This document shows positions 9,246 to 17,026 of a stretch of DNA of 64,000 bases, one piece after another. The notes under the pieces were generated by a model. That model searched no databases. It was not told the DNA's origin and saw only the letters and a program-made list of their open reading frames with translations. Numbering within the stretch: position 1 is the first letter of the stretch; each line of letters starts with the position of its first letter. A program made the position numbers and the translations under genes. The stretch comes from Anaerolineales bacterium (lineage in GTDB: Bacteria; Chloroflexota; Anaerolineae; 4572-78; J111), in the NCBI GenBank assembly GCA_020634935.1, contig JACKAT010000027.1, forward strand, positions 6,971 through 70,970, in the 5' to 3' direction.

Positions 9246-12200
9246 TTAATTATTTTGCACCAGAACGGGCAAATAAATTTTATGGCTGTTGGCCGACAAG
9301 TTTAACCCGCCTACGCCGTCGCCTTCAAACGCACCGATGTCACAGGCCCCGGCGCGGGGACGAACAACACCGCGCTGGTCAGCCGTAAACGTGGTCCCGC
9401 AGCCGTTTGACCCGATAGGAATGGCATTAATGGCCGGACTATCCGCCAGGAGGGCGCGGGTGCTGGTACTTCCCCCGTTGTTTTGCAAGGGTCCCAGGAC
9501 CGGATTGAAACCGGCAATATCGCCAACACCAGACCCGACACAGGTGTTATCACTGTCGAGGTTGAAGCCGGCGGAGCTAATCCCGCCTGACCCGCCGCAG
9601 TTGCCGCCGGTAGGACTGTTGGCGACAATCGTATTTTGCAGCAGGAGCACACCGTCGATGTCGCTGTACAGGCCGCCGCCGGTCGTAGCGGTATTATTAC
9701 TGAGGGTAGCAAATATCAGGCTGCTGCTGCCCGTATTGATATTGGCGATACCGCCGCCCAAACCAGCGCCGTTACCACCAGGTAGAGCGCCTGAGGACCC
9801 GCCGTAGATTTGGCCGCCGGTCCCGCCGGTGGCCTGGTTGCCGGACAACGTACTGTTGGTAATGGTTAAACCCGAGCCGCTTGAGTTGAAGATCGCCCCA
9901 CCGTAGCCGCTGCCGCCGTCACCCCCGGCCGAACTACCATTGGCCGGCGTCCCGCCGCCCCTGCCGCCCGTCGCTTGATTGTCTGACAGGGTGCTGGCCG
10001 CGATTTGGATCGTCCCGGCCAGGTTGAAAATCGCCCCGCCCAGGCCGGCTCCGCCGCCGCCGCCGCCGCCGCCGATCCCGGCCTGCACCACGCGATGGGA
10101 GCCGCCGTTACCGGCGCCAAAGCCGCCTTGCCCGCCGGGCAGCAGGGTTGAGGTGGAATTACTGGCCGCCCCGCCGCCGCCGCCGCCAAAGCCGCCGTTA
10201 CCGCCGCGCCCGCCAAAACTCCCGCCGCCGCCGCCGCCGCCGCCATAACTGCCGTTACTGCCGTTGACGATGCCGGCGGAAGCCCCGTTGCCGCCCGCGC
10301 CGCCGGCCCCGCCGCCGCCGCCGCCGCCGCCGCCGCTGCCGGGACCGCCATTATTGCCATTACCGCCAATCGCTTGATTGGCGGATAACGTACTGGCGGC
10401 GATCGTGACGTTGCCGCCGTCATTATAAATCGCTCCACCCAGGCCGGCCCCGCCGCCGCCGCCGCCGCTGCCGAAGCTGGCATTTGCCCCGCCGTTGCCG
10501 CCCTGGGCTTTATTCGCATTGAACACTACGCCGGTTATGGATAGTTGGCCTTGGCTGTAGATGCCGCCGCCCAAGCTGCTGTACTGGCCGGCCAGGCCGC
10601 CAATCAACGGCGGTGATGTTGGCGCACCGCTGCCGTTCGCGCCGCTCGATAGATTATTGGCAATCGTGTCGCCAGTCAAGACAATGGTTCCGGAATTCCA
10701 AATACCGCCGCCCGGCCCATTGGCTACATTGTTAGTGATGGTATTGACGCTAAATTGTAAGGTGCTGGCGCTGGCGTTATAAATGCCGCCGCCTTCGCCG
10801 CCGCTGAAGGAAAAAAGAGCCTGGTTGCTGTCGATGGTGGTTCCGGTTAAGCTCAAATTTCCAAAGTTGGCGATGCCCCCACCGCTGCCACCCTGAGCAA
10901 TATTACCGCTAATGGTGCTGCTGCTGGCGGTCAGCGATCCATTATTTGTAATGCCGGCTCCGCCCAAGCCGGGCGAGCCTCCTTGTGAACCATTATTACG
11001 AACGGTGCTGGCCGTCAGGGTAAGCGTCCCGTCGTTGGCGATGCCGCCGCCGGTTACATAAGCTGTATTGCTATCAACCTGGCTGTTATTGGCCAGCGTC
11101 GCCGTGCCGGTGGATAAATTATAGATACCGCCGCCGGCTCCGTCTCCGGCCGAGTTGCCAGTGATCAGGCTGTTGATGAGGCTCAGGTTCCCGGCGTTGC
11201 TAATGCCGCCGCCGTTGCCAAAGTCCGAGTTATTGGTTACGGAGCTATCGAATAGTTGCAGTATGGCTCCGGCGGCGTTAAATAGGCCGCCACCGGCCGC
11301 CGCCGAACTGTTGGCTATAACACTAGTGCTGCTGTTGAGCATAACGATGCCGGCGGCATTGAAAATACCGCCGCCTTCGCCGGGGCCAGGTAAGACCGTC
11401 CCGGTGGCCTGGTTGCCGGTGATCGTACAGGCGTTGATGGTCAGGTTGCCGCCGTTGTTGTAAATACCCCCGCCTCGGGGTGTTCCGCTGGAGGTAAAAG
11501 CGGTATTGCCGCTGATAGTGCAGTTGGCTAAGATTAAAATGCTACCGCTATTAAAAATGCCGCCGCCCTGCACAGCTACACCGTTTGTTATCGTTACCCC
11601 CGAGATGTTGACCTGCTGACTGCTTTGCACGGCAAAGATACGATAATTCCCGCCGCTGGCCCGCTGAATGTTCAAGAGATTAGGGCCAGGCCCGTTGATA
11701 AATATTTGAGTTATTAGCGCCGGCAGCGCCGAAGACAGGCTAATAGTGCCGGTTACACTGAAATTGATCGTCGACTCATCCGGGGCGGCGTTGGCGGCCT
11801 GAATAGCTTCGCGGAGACTGCAATGGGTTAGATCGCACACGCCGTCGTCTGTATCGGTTAAGGTATTAACGGTCAGCGGCGTCGGCGTTGGGGGTGGCGA
11901 GGTTGCTGTCGGGCCGACGCGTGGGGTTGGTGTTGGTTCGGGCGATGACGTCGCCGTGGGCTGTTCAGTGGGCGGCGCTGCTGTTGGGGGCGGCGGAGTT
12001 TCTTTCTCACTATTATTATTGTCGTTATTGTTATTGTCATTGGGGGGCGAGGTCGGCTGCGCCGGGATGACGGTCACGATGGCCGTTGGTTCGATGGTGG
12101 GCAAAACGGAGGGTTCGGGGGTAATGGCTGCGGTTGGTAAGATCGGTGTTTCAACGGTGGGAACCAGCGTTGAAATCGGCGTGGGCTGCTCGGTGCTGAC

Positions 12201-12581
12201 GCCGGTGGCCCCCACCGTTGGGGCGACCAGCGTTACGCCGGCAATGGGTGTTGCTGCGCCACGTTCGGCCGGTGTGCTGCTGTTCTCATCATTAGTGCTG
12301 CGGGCCGGATGGTTCGGCCCGTTGGGCGATGAGTCAGTCGGCAAGTGAAGGGTTGAGGTCGATGAATTCGGCGGGGCGTCACCCGCCGGGAAGGGTGTTG
12401 GCGTGAAGGTGGCCAGCGGCGTCACTACAATAAAACGTTGAACCAATTCATCTTCCTGGCGTACGGAATTAACACCAATACCTCCGCTTGAGTTTGGCCC
12501 GAACGGATTTTGAAAACCAAGTCTACAGGCTAATGTCGTTAATAGGATTATAATTAAGCTAACCCAGCGTAATCGCGTCAT
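9246..12581 (-). CDS. Gly-rich CSLREA-domain beta-helix lipoprotein
   Basis: A 1111-residue secreted lipoprotein. The N-terminus has a hydrophobic signal with lipobox LTTLAC (Cys about 19), then a Pro/Thr/Glu-rich stalk (to about 235). A CSLREAIQAAN motif follows, which heads many bacterial right-handed beta-helix proteins. The rest is a long series of GGGIxN-type coils typical of polymorphic outer-membrane-protein repeats. Two or three stretches are almost pure Gly, encoded by CCG/CCGCC runs between 10040 and 10460. The C-terminus ends KIYLPVLVQNN, like the xYLPLV tail found on many exported Chloroflexota proteins. It likely sits on the cell surface as an adhesin or matrix protein. The ATG lacks an obvious Shine-Dalgarno. 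It lies just upstream of the membrane kinase gene. Confidence 0.82.
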   Translation of the reverse strand: MTRLRWVSLIIILLTTLACRLGFQNPFGPNSSGGIGVNSVRQEDELVQRFIVVTPLATFTPTPFPAGDAPPNSSTSTLHLPTDSSPNGPNHPARSTNDENSSTPAERGAATPIAGVTLVAPTVGATGVSTEQPTPISTLVPTVETPILPTAAITPEPSVLPTIEPTAIVTVIPAQPTSPPNDNNNNDNNNSEKETPPPPTAAPPTEQPTATSSPEPTPTPRVGPTATSPPPTPTPLTVNTLTDTDDGVCDLTHCSLREAIQAANAAPDESTINFSVTGTISLSSALPALITQIFINGPGPNLLNIQRASGGNYRIFAVQSSQQVNISGVTITNGVAVQGGGIFNSGSILILANCTISGNTAFTSSGTPRGGGIYNNGGNLTINACTITGNQATGTVLPGPGEGGGIFNAAGIVMLNSSTSVIANSSAAAGGGLFNAAGAILQLFDSSVTNNSDFGNGGGISNAGNLSLINSLITGNSAGDGAGGGIYNLSTGTATLANNSQVDSNTAYVTGGGIANDGTLTLTASTVRNNGSQGGSPGLGGAGITNNGSLTASSSTISGNIAQGGSGGGIANFGNLSLTGTTIDSNQALFSFSGGEGGGIYNASASTLQFSVNTITNNVANGPGGGIWNSGTIVLTGDTIANNLSSGANGSGAPTSPPLIGGLAGQYSSLGGGIYSQGQLSITGVVFNANKAQGGNGGANASFGSGGGGGGAGLGGAIYNDGGNVTIAASTLSANQAIGGNGNNGGPGSGGGGGGGGGAGGAGGNGASAGIVNGSNGSYGGGGGGGGSFGGRGGNGGFGGGGGGAASNSTSTLLPGGQGGFGAGNGGSHRVVQAGIGGGGGGGGAGLGGAIFNLAGTIQIAASTLSDNQATGGRGGGTPANGSSAGGDGGSGYGGAIFNSSGSGLTITNSTLSGNQATGGTGGQIYGGSSGALPGGNGAGLGGGIANINTGSSSLIFATLSNNTATTGGGLYSDIDGVLLLQNTIVANSPTGGNCGGSGGISSAGFNLDSDNTCVGSGVGDIAGFNPVLGPLQNNGGSTSTRALLADSPAINAIPIGSNGCGTTFTADQRGVVRPRAGACDIGAFEGDGVGGLNLSANSHKIYLPVLVQNN
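10040..10460. repeat. CCG trinucleotide tracts (poly-Gly coding)
   Basis: Several uninterrupted runs of CCG/GCC triplets (for example at 10050-10080, 10220-10245, 10310-10335 and 10450-10470). They encode poly-Gly on the minus strand within the beta-helix lipoprotein. Such runs are prone to slippage in multiples of three, so glycine-loop length could vary without breaking the frame. Confidence 0.7.
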
Positions 12582-12629
12582 GAATGAGGGTTTTCCCTGA
12601 GACCATAGCTGTGGAATGTCGAAACCAGT

Positions 12630-12748
12630 TAGGAGTTACGCAAGTGGGTATAGAAAATTAGGTGACAACCACTTAAGTTTAAGCCAAATGGATGCGCGTT
12701 TTAATCGAGCCGTGAAGCAAAGCCGCCTTTTGCAGCGCGTAAATCCTA
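12630..12748 (+). repeat. Diverged member of the GGACTTACGCA repeat family
   Basis: The left end TAGGAGTTACGCAAGTGGG, followed by TTAGGTGACAACCACTTAAG, aligns with copy 1 at 932. The right end GCAGCGCGTAAATCCTA is a decayed match to the inverted end. The interior differs. It looks like an old, degraded copy. Confidence 0.5.
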
Positions 12749-12900
12749 TAAGTTAATGTGAGATCGAAATTAAACTGTCAGATTGAGATGGTTTTTGGCC
12801 GTGAGGTAAATAAGTTACCGGTAGTTAGGATAAACGAATAAATCAACTTTGTCAAAGGTTAGGATGTTTTACTTTATAAGATCGGGCGGTTAAAATGGGC

Positions 12901-12929
12901 TTGCCTCCCATCCGGCCCGGTGCTATACT
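12901..12929 (+). promoter_or_regulatory. Sigma-70-type promoter for the kinase-FHA gene
   Basis: TTGCCT, 17 bases, TATACT. The predicted start site is near 12936, leaving a leader of about 175 bases that contains the 110-bp inverted-repeat element at 12960-13069. Confidence 0.55.
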
Positions 12930-12959
12930 TTGATTTGAGGCTGCGGGGAATTAATTACC

Positions 12960-13069
12960 AGGACTTACGCAAATGCCCGATTTTGTAGCGTAAATGGCCA
13001 ATTTGCGCCACGCGTCTGCCCAAAATAGGGAACAATTTAGCCAATTGTTCTACACTCTGCGTAAGTCCT
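12960..13069 (+). repeat. 110-bp element with perfect 12-bp AGGACTTACGCA inverted ends
   Basis: Ends AGGACTTACGCA and TGCGTAAGTCCT are perfect inverted repeats. An internal hairpin GAACAATT/AATTGTTC lies near the right end. It shares its terminal sequence, but not its core, with the repeats at 932 and 3948, so the group appears to be defined by its ends. That is how MITEs mobilised by one transposase look. It is placed inside the predicted 5' leader of the kinase-FHA gene. Confidence 0.7.
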
Positions 13070-13111
13070 GATTACGAACTTGTTTAACTCCGCTAACCTT
13101 CAAGACAGAAT

Positions 13112-14350
13112 ATGACAAATCTGTTAGGTGAAACAATAAGTGAATACCATTTAAAGGAAATGGTAGGCGAAGGCGGGATGGCCACGGTTTACAAGGCCTT
13201 TCAACCCAGCTTGAACCGCTGGGTTGCCGTTAAGGTGATGCACGAGCGCTATAGTGATCTCCTGCCTCGGTTTCAACGTGAAGCCAGAGCAGTGGCGCAG
13301 TTACGCCATCGAAATATTTTGGCCATCTACGATTATGGTGAAGAAGCAGGTTACGCCTACATTGTTATGGAGTTTGTCGAACAGGGTACTCTCAAAGATC
13401 TCCTCACCGGCCAGCCGATGGATTGGGTTAAAGCCGTGGCCTTAGCCATTGCCATCGGCGATGCCCTGCAATACGCGCACCAGCATGGGGTTGTTCACCG
13501 TGATGTTAAGCCCTCCAACATTTTGCTGCCGTCCGTCGATTGGCCGCTGCTGGCTGATTTTGGCCTGGTCAAAATCAAGAGTTCGGAGGAGCAGTTAACC
13601 GACAGCGGTATGATCATTGGGACGCCGGAGTATATTTCGCCGGAACAAGCTTCCGGTGAGTCGGTTGATCATCGCGCCGACATTTATGCGCTGGGGGTGA
13701 TTTTATTCGAGATGGTCACCGGCCGCCTCCCATTCGATTACAAAAACCTGAACCAAATTATGGTGGCCCACATTGCCGAACCGCCGCCCTCGCCCATCGA
13801 GTTGAATCCCGCCTGCCCGCCGCCCTTAGACGCGGTTATCCTCAAAACTCTGGAAAAAGCGCCTGAGGACCGTTACCCGGATATGCGAGCTATGGTTGAT
13901 GCGCTAAAAGGGGTGATTGGGTCTTCAACGCTGCCGAAAGGTAAAATTTTTGGCACGCAAGAGTTATCGCCTTATATTGCCGATTTACCGCTGCCTTACC
14001 TGGACCAGCCGGAGCCGATCGTCATTCAAATGGCCAAAATTGTCCTTGCCGAACAAAATGTCATTATTGATGTGCCTTCGGACAAGCCCGAGGTTATCAT
14101 CGGTAGAACGCACGGGGAGATCCGGGTTGATATTGATTTGGGGCCGTATGGCGCGGCGTCGGCGGGTGTATCACGCAAACATGCCCGTTTATTACCCCAG
14201 GACAATGGCTGGCAGCTTGAGGACCTGGGCAGCCTTAATGGCACGTATGTCAATGAAATTAAGTTGAAACCGCAAAGCCCGTTGGCTCTAAAAAGCGGCG
14301 ATGTTATTCGTTGCGGCCACTTACCCTTAATTTTTAGAATCACGGTTTAA
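13112..14350 (+). CDS. Soluble Ser/Thr protein kinase with C-terminal FHA domain
   Basis: A 412-residue predicted kinase. The kinase domain is at about 12-270: Gly loop GEGGMATVY, AVKVM lysine, HRDVKPSN, DFGLVK and the activation segment GTPEYISPEQ. A forkhead-associated domain follows (about 325-405), with VIIGR, GVSRKHARL and LGSLNGTYVN, the hallmark residues for phosphothreonine binding. No membrane segment is seen, unlike the kinase at 6798. A kinase with its own FHA reader commonly docks to its phosphorylated self or partner. It is transcribed from the promoter at 12901 through an inserted repeat. The next gene, hpt, follows after 131 bases and may be separate. Substrates are unknown. 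Confidence 0.9.
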   Translation: MTNLLGETISEYHLKEMVGEGGMATVYKAFQPSLNRWVAVKVMHERYSDLLPRFQREARAVAQLRHRNILAIYDYGEEAGYAYIVMEFVEQGTLKDLLTGQPMDWVKAVALAIAIGDALQYAHQHGVVHRDVKPSNILLPSVDWPLLADFGLVKIKSSEEQLTDSGMIIGTPEYISPEQASGESVDHRADIYALGVILFEMVTGRLPFDYKNLNQIMVAHIAEPPPSPIELNPACPPPLDAVILKTLEKAPEDRYPDMRAMVDALKGVIGSSTLPKGKIFGTQELSPYIADLPLPYLDQPEPIVIQMAKIVLAEQNVIIDVPSDKPEVIIGRTHGEIRVDIDLGPYGAASAGVSRKHARLLPQDNGWQLEDLGSLNGTYVNEIKLKPQSPLALKSGDVIRCGHLPLIFRITV

Positions 14351-14481
14351 TTACACATGGATTAATCAGCAAACAGGTGACTGGCACTTTTCTCCGCAAT
14401 GGCATAGTTGAATGCTCCCGCCCCGTCTCAATGGGAGTTACCTGAATACAGACGACCTATCAAATAGAAAAAAGGAATATC

Positions 14482-15036
14482 ATGACTTTCACTTGGGAAA
14501 AGTATTTGCAAGAAAAACTTATAGATGAGGAAACTCTGAGTATCCGTATTAAGGAGTTGGGCCGGCAGATTTCGCAAGATTATCGCCATCGAGATTTGCT
14601 GTTGATTTGTATTTTAAAGGGAGGGGTGATGTTTCTGACCGACCTGATGCGCCAGATCACTATCCCCCATGAAATTGATTTTTTGGCGGTGTCCAGTTAC
14701 GGCAAAGGGGTTAGACGCTCGACCGGTGTCGTCCGTATCGTAAAGGATTTGGATCAGCCGATCGCTGGCCGTGATGTTTTGATTGTCGAGGATATTGTCG
14801 ACAGTGGACATACCTTACAATATATTACTCGCAACCTGGCAACCCGAGGGCCGGCCAGCTTAAAAATTTGCACCCTATTAGATAAAGCCGACCGCCGAGA
14901 AGTAGATATTGAGGTTGACTATGTTGGCTTTAACATTCCCGACAAGTTTGTTTTCGGCTTTGGCCTGGATGTTGATCAAAAATTTAGAGAATTACCGTTT
15001 ATCGGGGTCGTTAAACCCGATGTTGTGATTGATTAA
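14482..15036 (+). CDS. hpt: Hypoxanthine phosphoribosyltransferase
   Basis: A 184-residue purine salvage enzyme converting hypoxanthine (and probably guanine) plus PRPP to IMP (GMP) in the cytoplasm. Visible motifs are the ILKGG loop (residues 47-51), the flexible-loop SSYGKG, the PRPP-binding VLIVEDIVDSGHTL and the C-terminal GFGLDVDQKFRELPFIGV segment typical of bacterial Hpt. Length matches the family. AAGGAA lies eight bases before the ATG. No partner salvage gene is adjacent. Confidence 0.95.
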   Translation: MTFTWEKYLQEKLIDEETLSIRIKELGRQISQDYRHRDLLLICILKGGVMFLTDLMRQITIPHEIDFLAVSSYGKGVRRSTGVVRIVKDLDQPIAGRDVLIVEDIVDSGHTLQYITRNLATRGPASLKICTLLDKADRREVDIEVDYVGFNIPDKFVFGFGLDVDQKFRELPFIGVVKPDVVID

Positions 15037-15102
15037 GCGCCCCTGGTTAATTATTAATGTAATTGTCATTTGATCTCCATATAAACCAATTTAATCCTAA
15101 GA

Positions 15103-15174
15103 TATAATTACCTCACCAACACATTTTGTAACTTTCAGATAACAAGCACCTTAGCTCCGATAAAGTGCCTGTTA
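15103..15174 (+). promoter_or_regulatory. Putative -10 box and leader hairpin before the J-domain gene
   Basis: TATAAT at 15103-15108 (weak -35) would give a leader of about 100 bases. A hairpin TAACAAGCAC/GTGCCTGTTA (15140-15174) sits about 40 bases before the ATG. Its role is unknown. Confidence 0.35.
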
Positions 15175-15213
15175 TGTGATCTATTGAACTCAATTAACCC
15201 CAGAAACTCTTTT

Positions 15214-16668
15214 ATGCCGACCTACAAAGATTATTATGCTATCTTAGGCATTACTCAAACAGCTACTGATAAGGATATTCGGCAGCATTATCGACAGTTG
15301 GTCCGCACCTATCATCCTGATGTTAATCCTGATTCTAACGCGGCTGAGAAATTTACGGAAATTCAAGAGGCTTACGAAACATTAAGTGATCCCCTTAGAC
15401 GGCGTGAGTACGAGCATTGGCGATCGCATCAAGGGCTTGACCGCTCATCGGCGCTTAGCCTCCAAGTGATTACCAGCGAAAAATCCCTTCGCCCGCTCGA
15501 TACGGAACAAGCCTTTTATGTGGTATTGAATATCATGCCGACCGCCGATCTGCCCGCCGCTCGACTGCCCATCAATCTGGCTCTAGTGATCGATCGCAGC
15601 ACCTCGATGCAAGGAAGACGCTTGCAGCAAGTCAAAGAAGCCATCCGCCACGTCATCGACGCCCTCCAATCGGAAGATTCACTGAGCTTGGTGACCTTTA
15701 GTGACCGCGCTCAGGTGTTACTACCCAGTCGGCGCAATATCGACAAAGCCATGGCCAAATCGATTGTTAGTACGATCCAGCCCAACGGTGGCACCGAAAT
15801 GTTGACCGGATTAACCGCCGGTTTTGAAGAAATTAAACGGTATTGGAGCAAAACATCGATCAACCATGTCATCCTTTTAACCGACGGCCGCACGTATGGT
15901 GATGAAAGAGGCTGTTTAGAACGTGCACGCTGGGCCGGAGCTAACCAAATTACGCTAAGCGCTATTGGCATTGGCACGGATTGGAATGAAGATCTGCTCG
16001 ATGAAATGGCGGCTGTTTCCGGCGGTACGTCGATTTATATCGACTCGCCGGATAAGATTCAAAATATTTTTGACCAAACCTTACGCAGCTTAGAGTCGGT
16101 GGTCGCTCGCCGGTTGAAAATGACGGTTAATCCCAGCCCATACGTTCAACTGCATGAGGTCTATCAAATTAAACCTCAAATCAGCCGCTTTGATATTCAT
16201 ACCGCTACAGTAATGTTGGGTGCGTTGAGTACTCATCAAGAGAAAAGTGTCTTGCTGGAATTTCGCATTCAGAAGTTGACCTTGGGCCAGCATCGGCTGC
16301 TGCGCCTGACCGTTGAAGGCGATATGCCCGGTCAATCTAACCATCGTCCCTGGGATTGGGTAGAATTGGTGGTTCATCTGCACGATACGGCTGAGGTGGC
16401 CGGTATTCCTTCCGCGGTGACTGACGTCTTAAAAAGTGTGGCCATCTATAAAATGCAGGAAAAAGTCCATTCTGACCTGACGGCCGGTCAGGTTAAAAGA
16501 GCCACCCAGCGCCTGGAAATTATCGCCACCCGGCTGCTCGACCTGGGTGAAGTTGAACTTTCGCGAGCGGCTTTACTGGAAGCCGGTCAACTGGCCCGTA
16601 CTCAAACCCTCTCGGAAGAAGGTCGCAAAAAAATACGATACGGCACTCGGGCCTTGTCGTCGAGCTAG
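15214..16668 (+). CDS. J-domain / von Willebrand A-domain fusion protein
   Basis: A 484-residue protein combining an N-terminal DnaJ J-domain (about 1-65, with the DnaK-contact HPD in TYHPDVNP) and a VWA domain (about 125-300). The VWA MIDAS is intact (LVIDRSTSM, DxSxS, and a LLTDGRTYG segment). The rest is a beta-rich region and a helical tail. The J-domain should recruit DnaK, while the metal-binding VWA domain mediates protein contacts, so an adaptor chaperone is a reasonable reading. The start is ATG 15214, where J-domain homology begins; an upstream TTG at 15184 is possible but less likely. No dnaK or grpE is nearby. A 147-bp repeat lies downstream. Confidence 0.85.
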   Translation: MPTYKDYYAILGITQTATDKDIRQHYRQLVRTYHPDVNPDSNAAEKFTEIQEAYETLSDPLRRREYEHWRSHQGLDRSSALSLQVITSEKSLRPLDTEQAFYVVLNIMPTADLPAARLPINLALVIDRSTSMQGRRLQQVKEAIRHVIDALQSEDSLSLVTFSDRAQVLLPSRRNIDKAMAKSIVSTIQPNGGTEMLTGLTAGFEEIKRYWSKTSINHVILLTDGRTYGDERGCLERARWAGANQITLSAIGIGTDWNEDLLDEMAAVSGGTSIYIDSPDKIQNIFDQTLRSLESVVARRLKMTVNPSPYVQLHEVYQIKPQISRFDIHTATVMLGALSTHQEKSVLLEFRIQKLTLGQHRLLRLTVEGDMPGQSNHRPWDWVELVVHLHDTAEVAGIPSAVTDVLKSVAIYKMQEKVHSDLTAGQVKRATQRLEIIATRLLDLGEVELSRAALLEAGQLARTQTLSEEGRKKIRYGTRALSSS

Positions 16669-16740
16669 ATGCGGGTGATATTGGCCAAGTGGGCCATTTC
16701 GAGGTGTTTTTGGCCCAGACCGCCGTTTGACGTCAAGTCT

Positions 16741-16887
16741 CTAAGAAACTGTTTTAAAAGTGGGTGTTTACAGACTTGTTCACAGTTTTACACCGATATT
16801 CACAGATTTTTATCTAACTTTTGATCATATCTGTGACCATCTGTGGCTATCTGTGGACCCCTAGAGGCTTTTAAAACAGTCTCTAAG
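16741..16887 (-). repeat. 147-bp MITE-like repeat, family 1, copy 2 (inverted)
   Basis: Reverse-complement copy of the element at 496-642 and 34888-35034, with the best-matched ends of the three: CTAAGAAACTGTTTTAAAAG against CTTTTAAAACAGTCTCTAAG. It lies between two convergent genes (J-domain/VWA and radical SAM), where it could fold into a hairpin in either transcript. Confidence 0.75.
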
Positions 16888-16966
16888 AAGTTATTTCTCC
16901 TCATAGGTTCGTCGAAATGATATCAAGGTTGAGATGGCAACACCTACCATCTGGATCGACCTCACT

Positions 16967-17003
16967 AAAAAAGGCGAATGGATTTTTACCATTCGCCTTT
17001 TTT
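16967..17003. terminator. Bidirectional intrinsic terminator
   Basis: A perfect 15-bp stem AAAAAAGGCGAATGG/CCATTCGCCTTTTTT with a 7-base loop and U-runs on both strands. It lies 24 bases after the stop of the radical SAM gene (minus strand). Confidence 0.85.
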
Positions 17004-17026
17004 AATCCGCTTCTATCGGACGCTGT

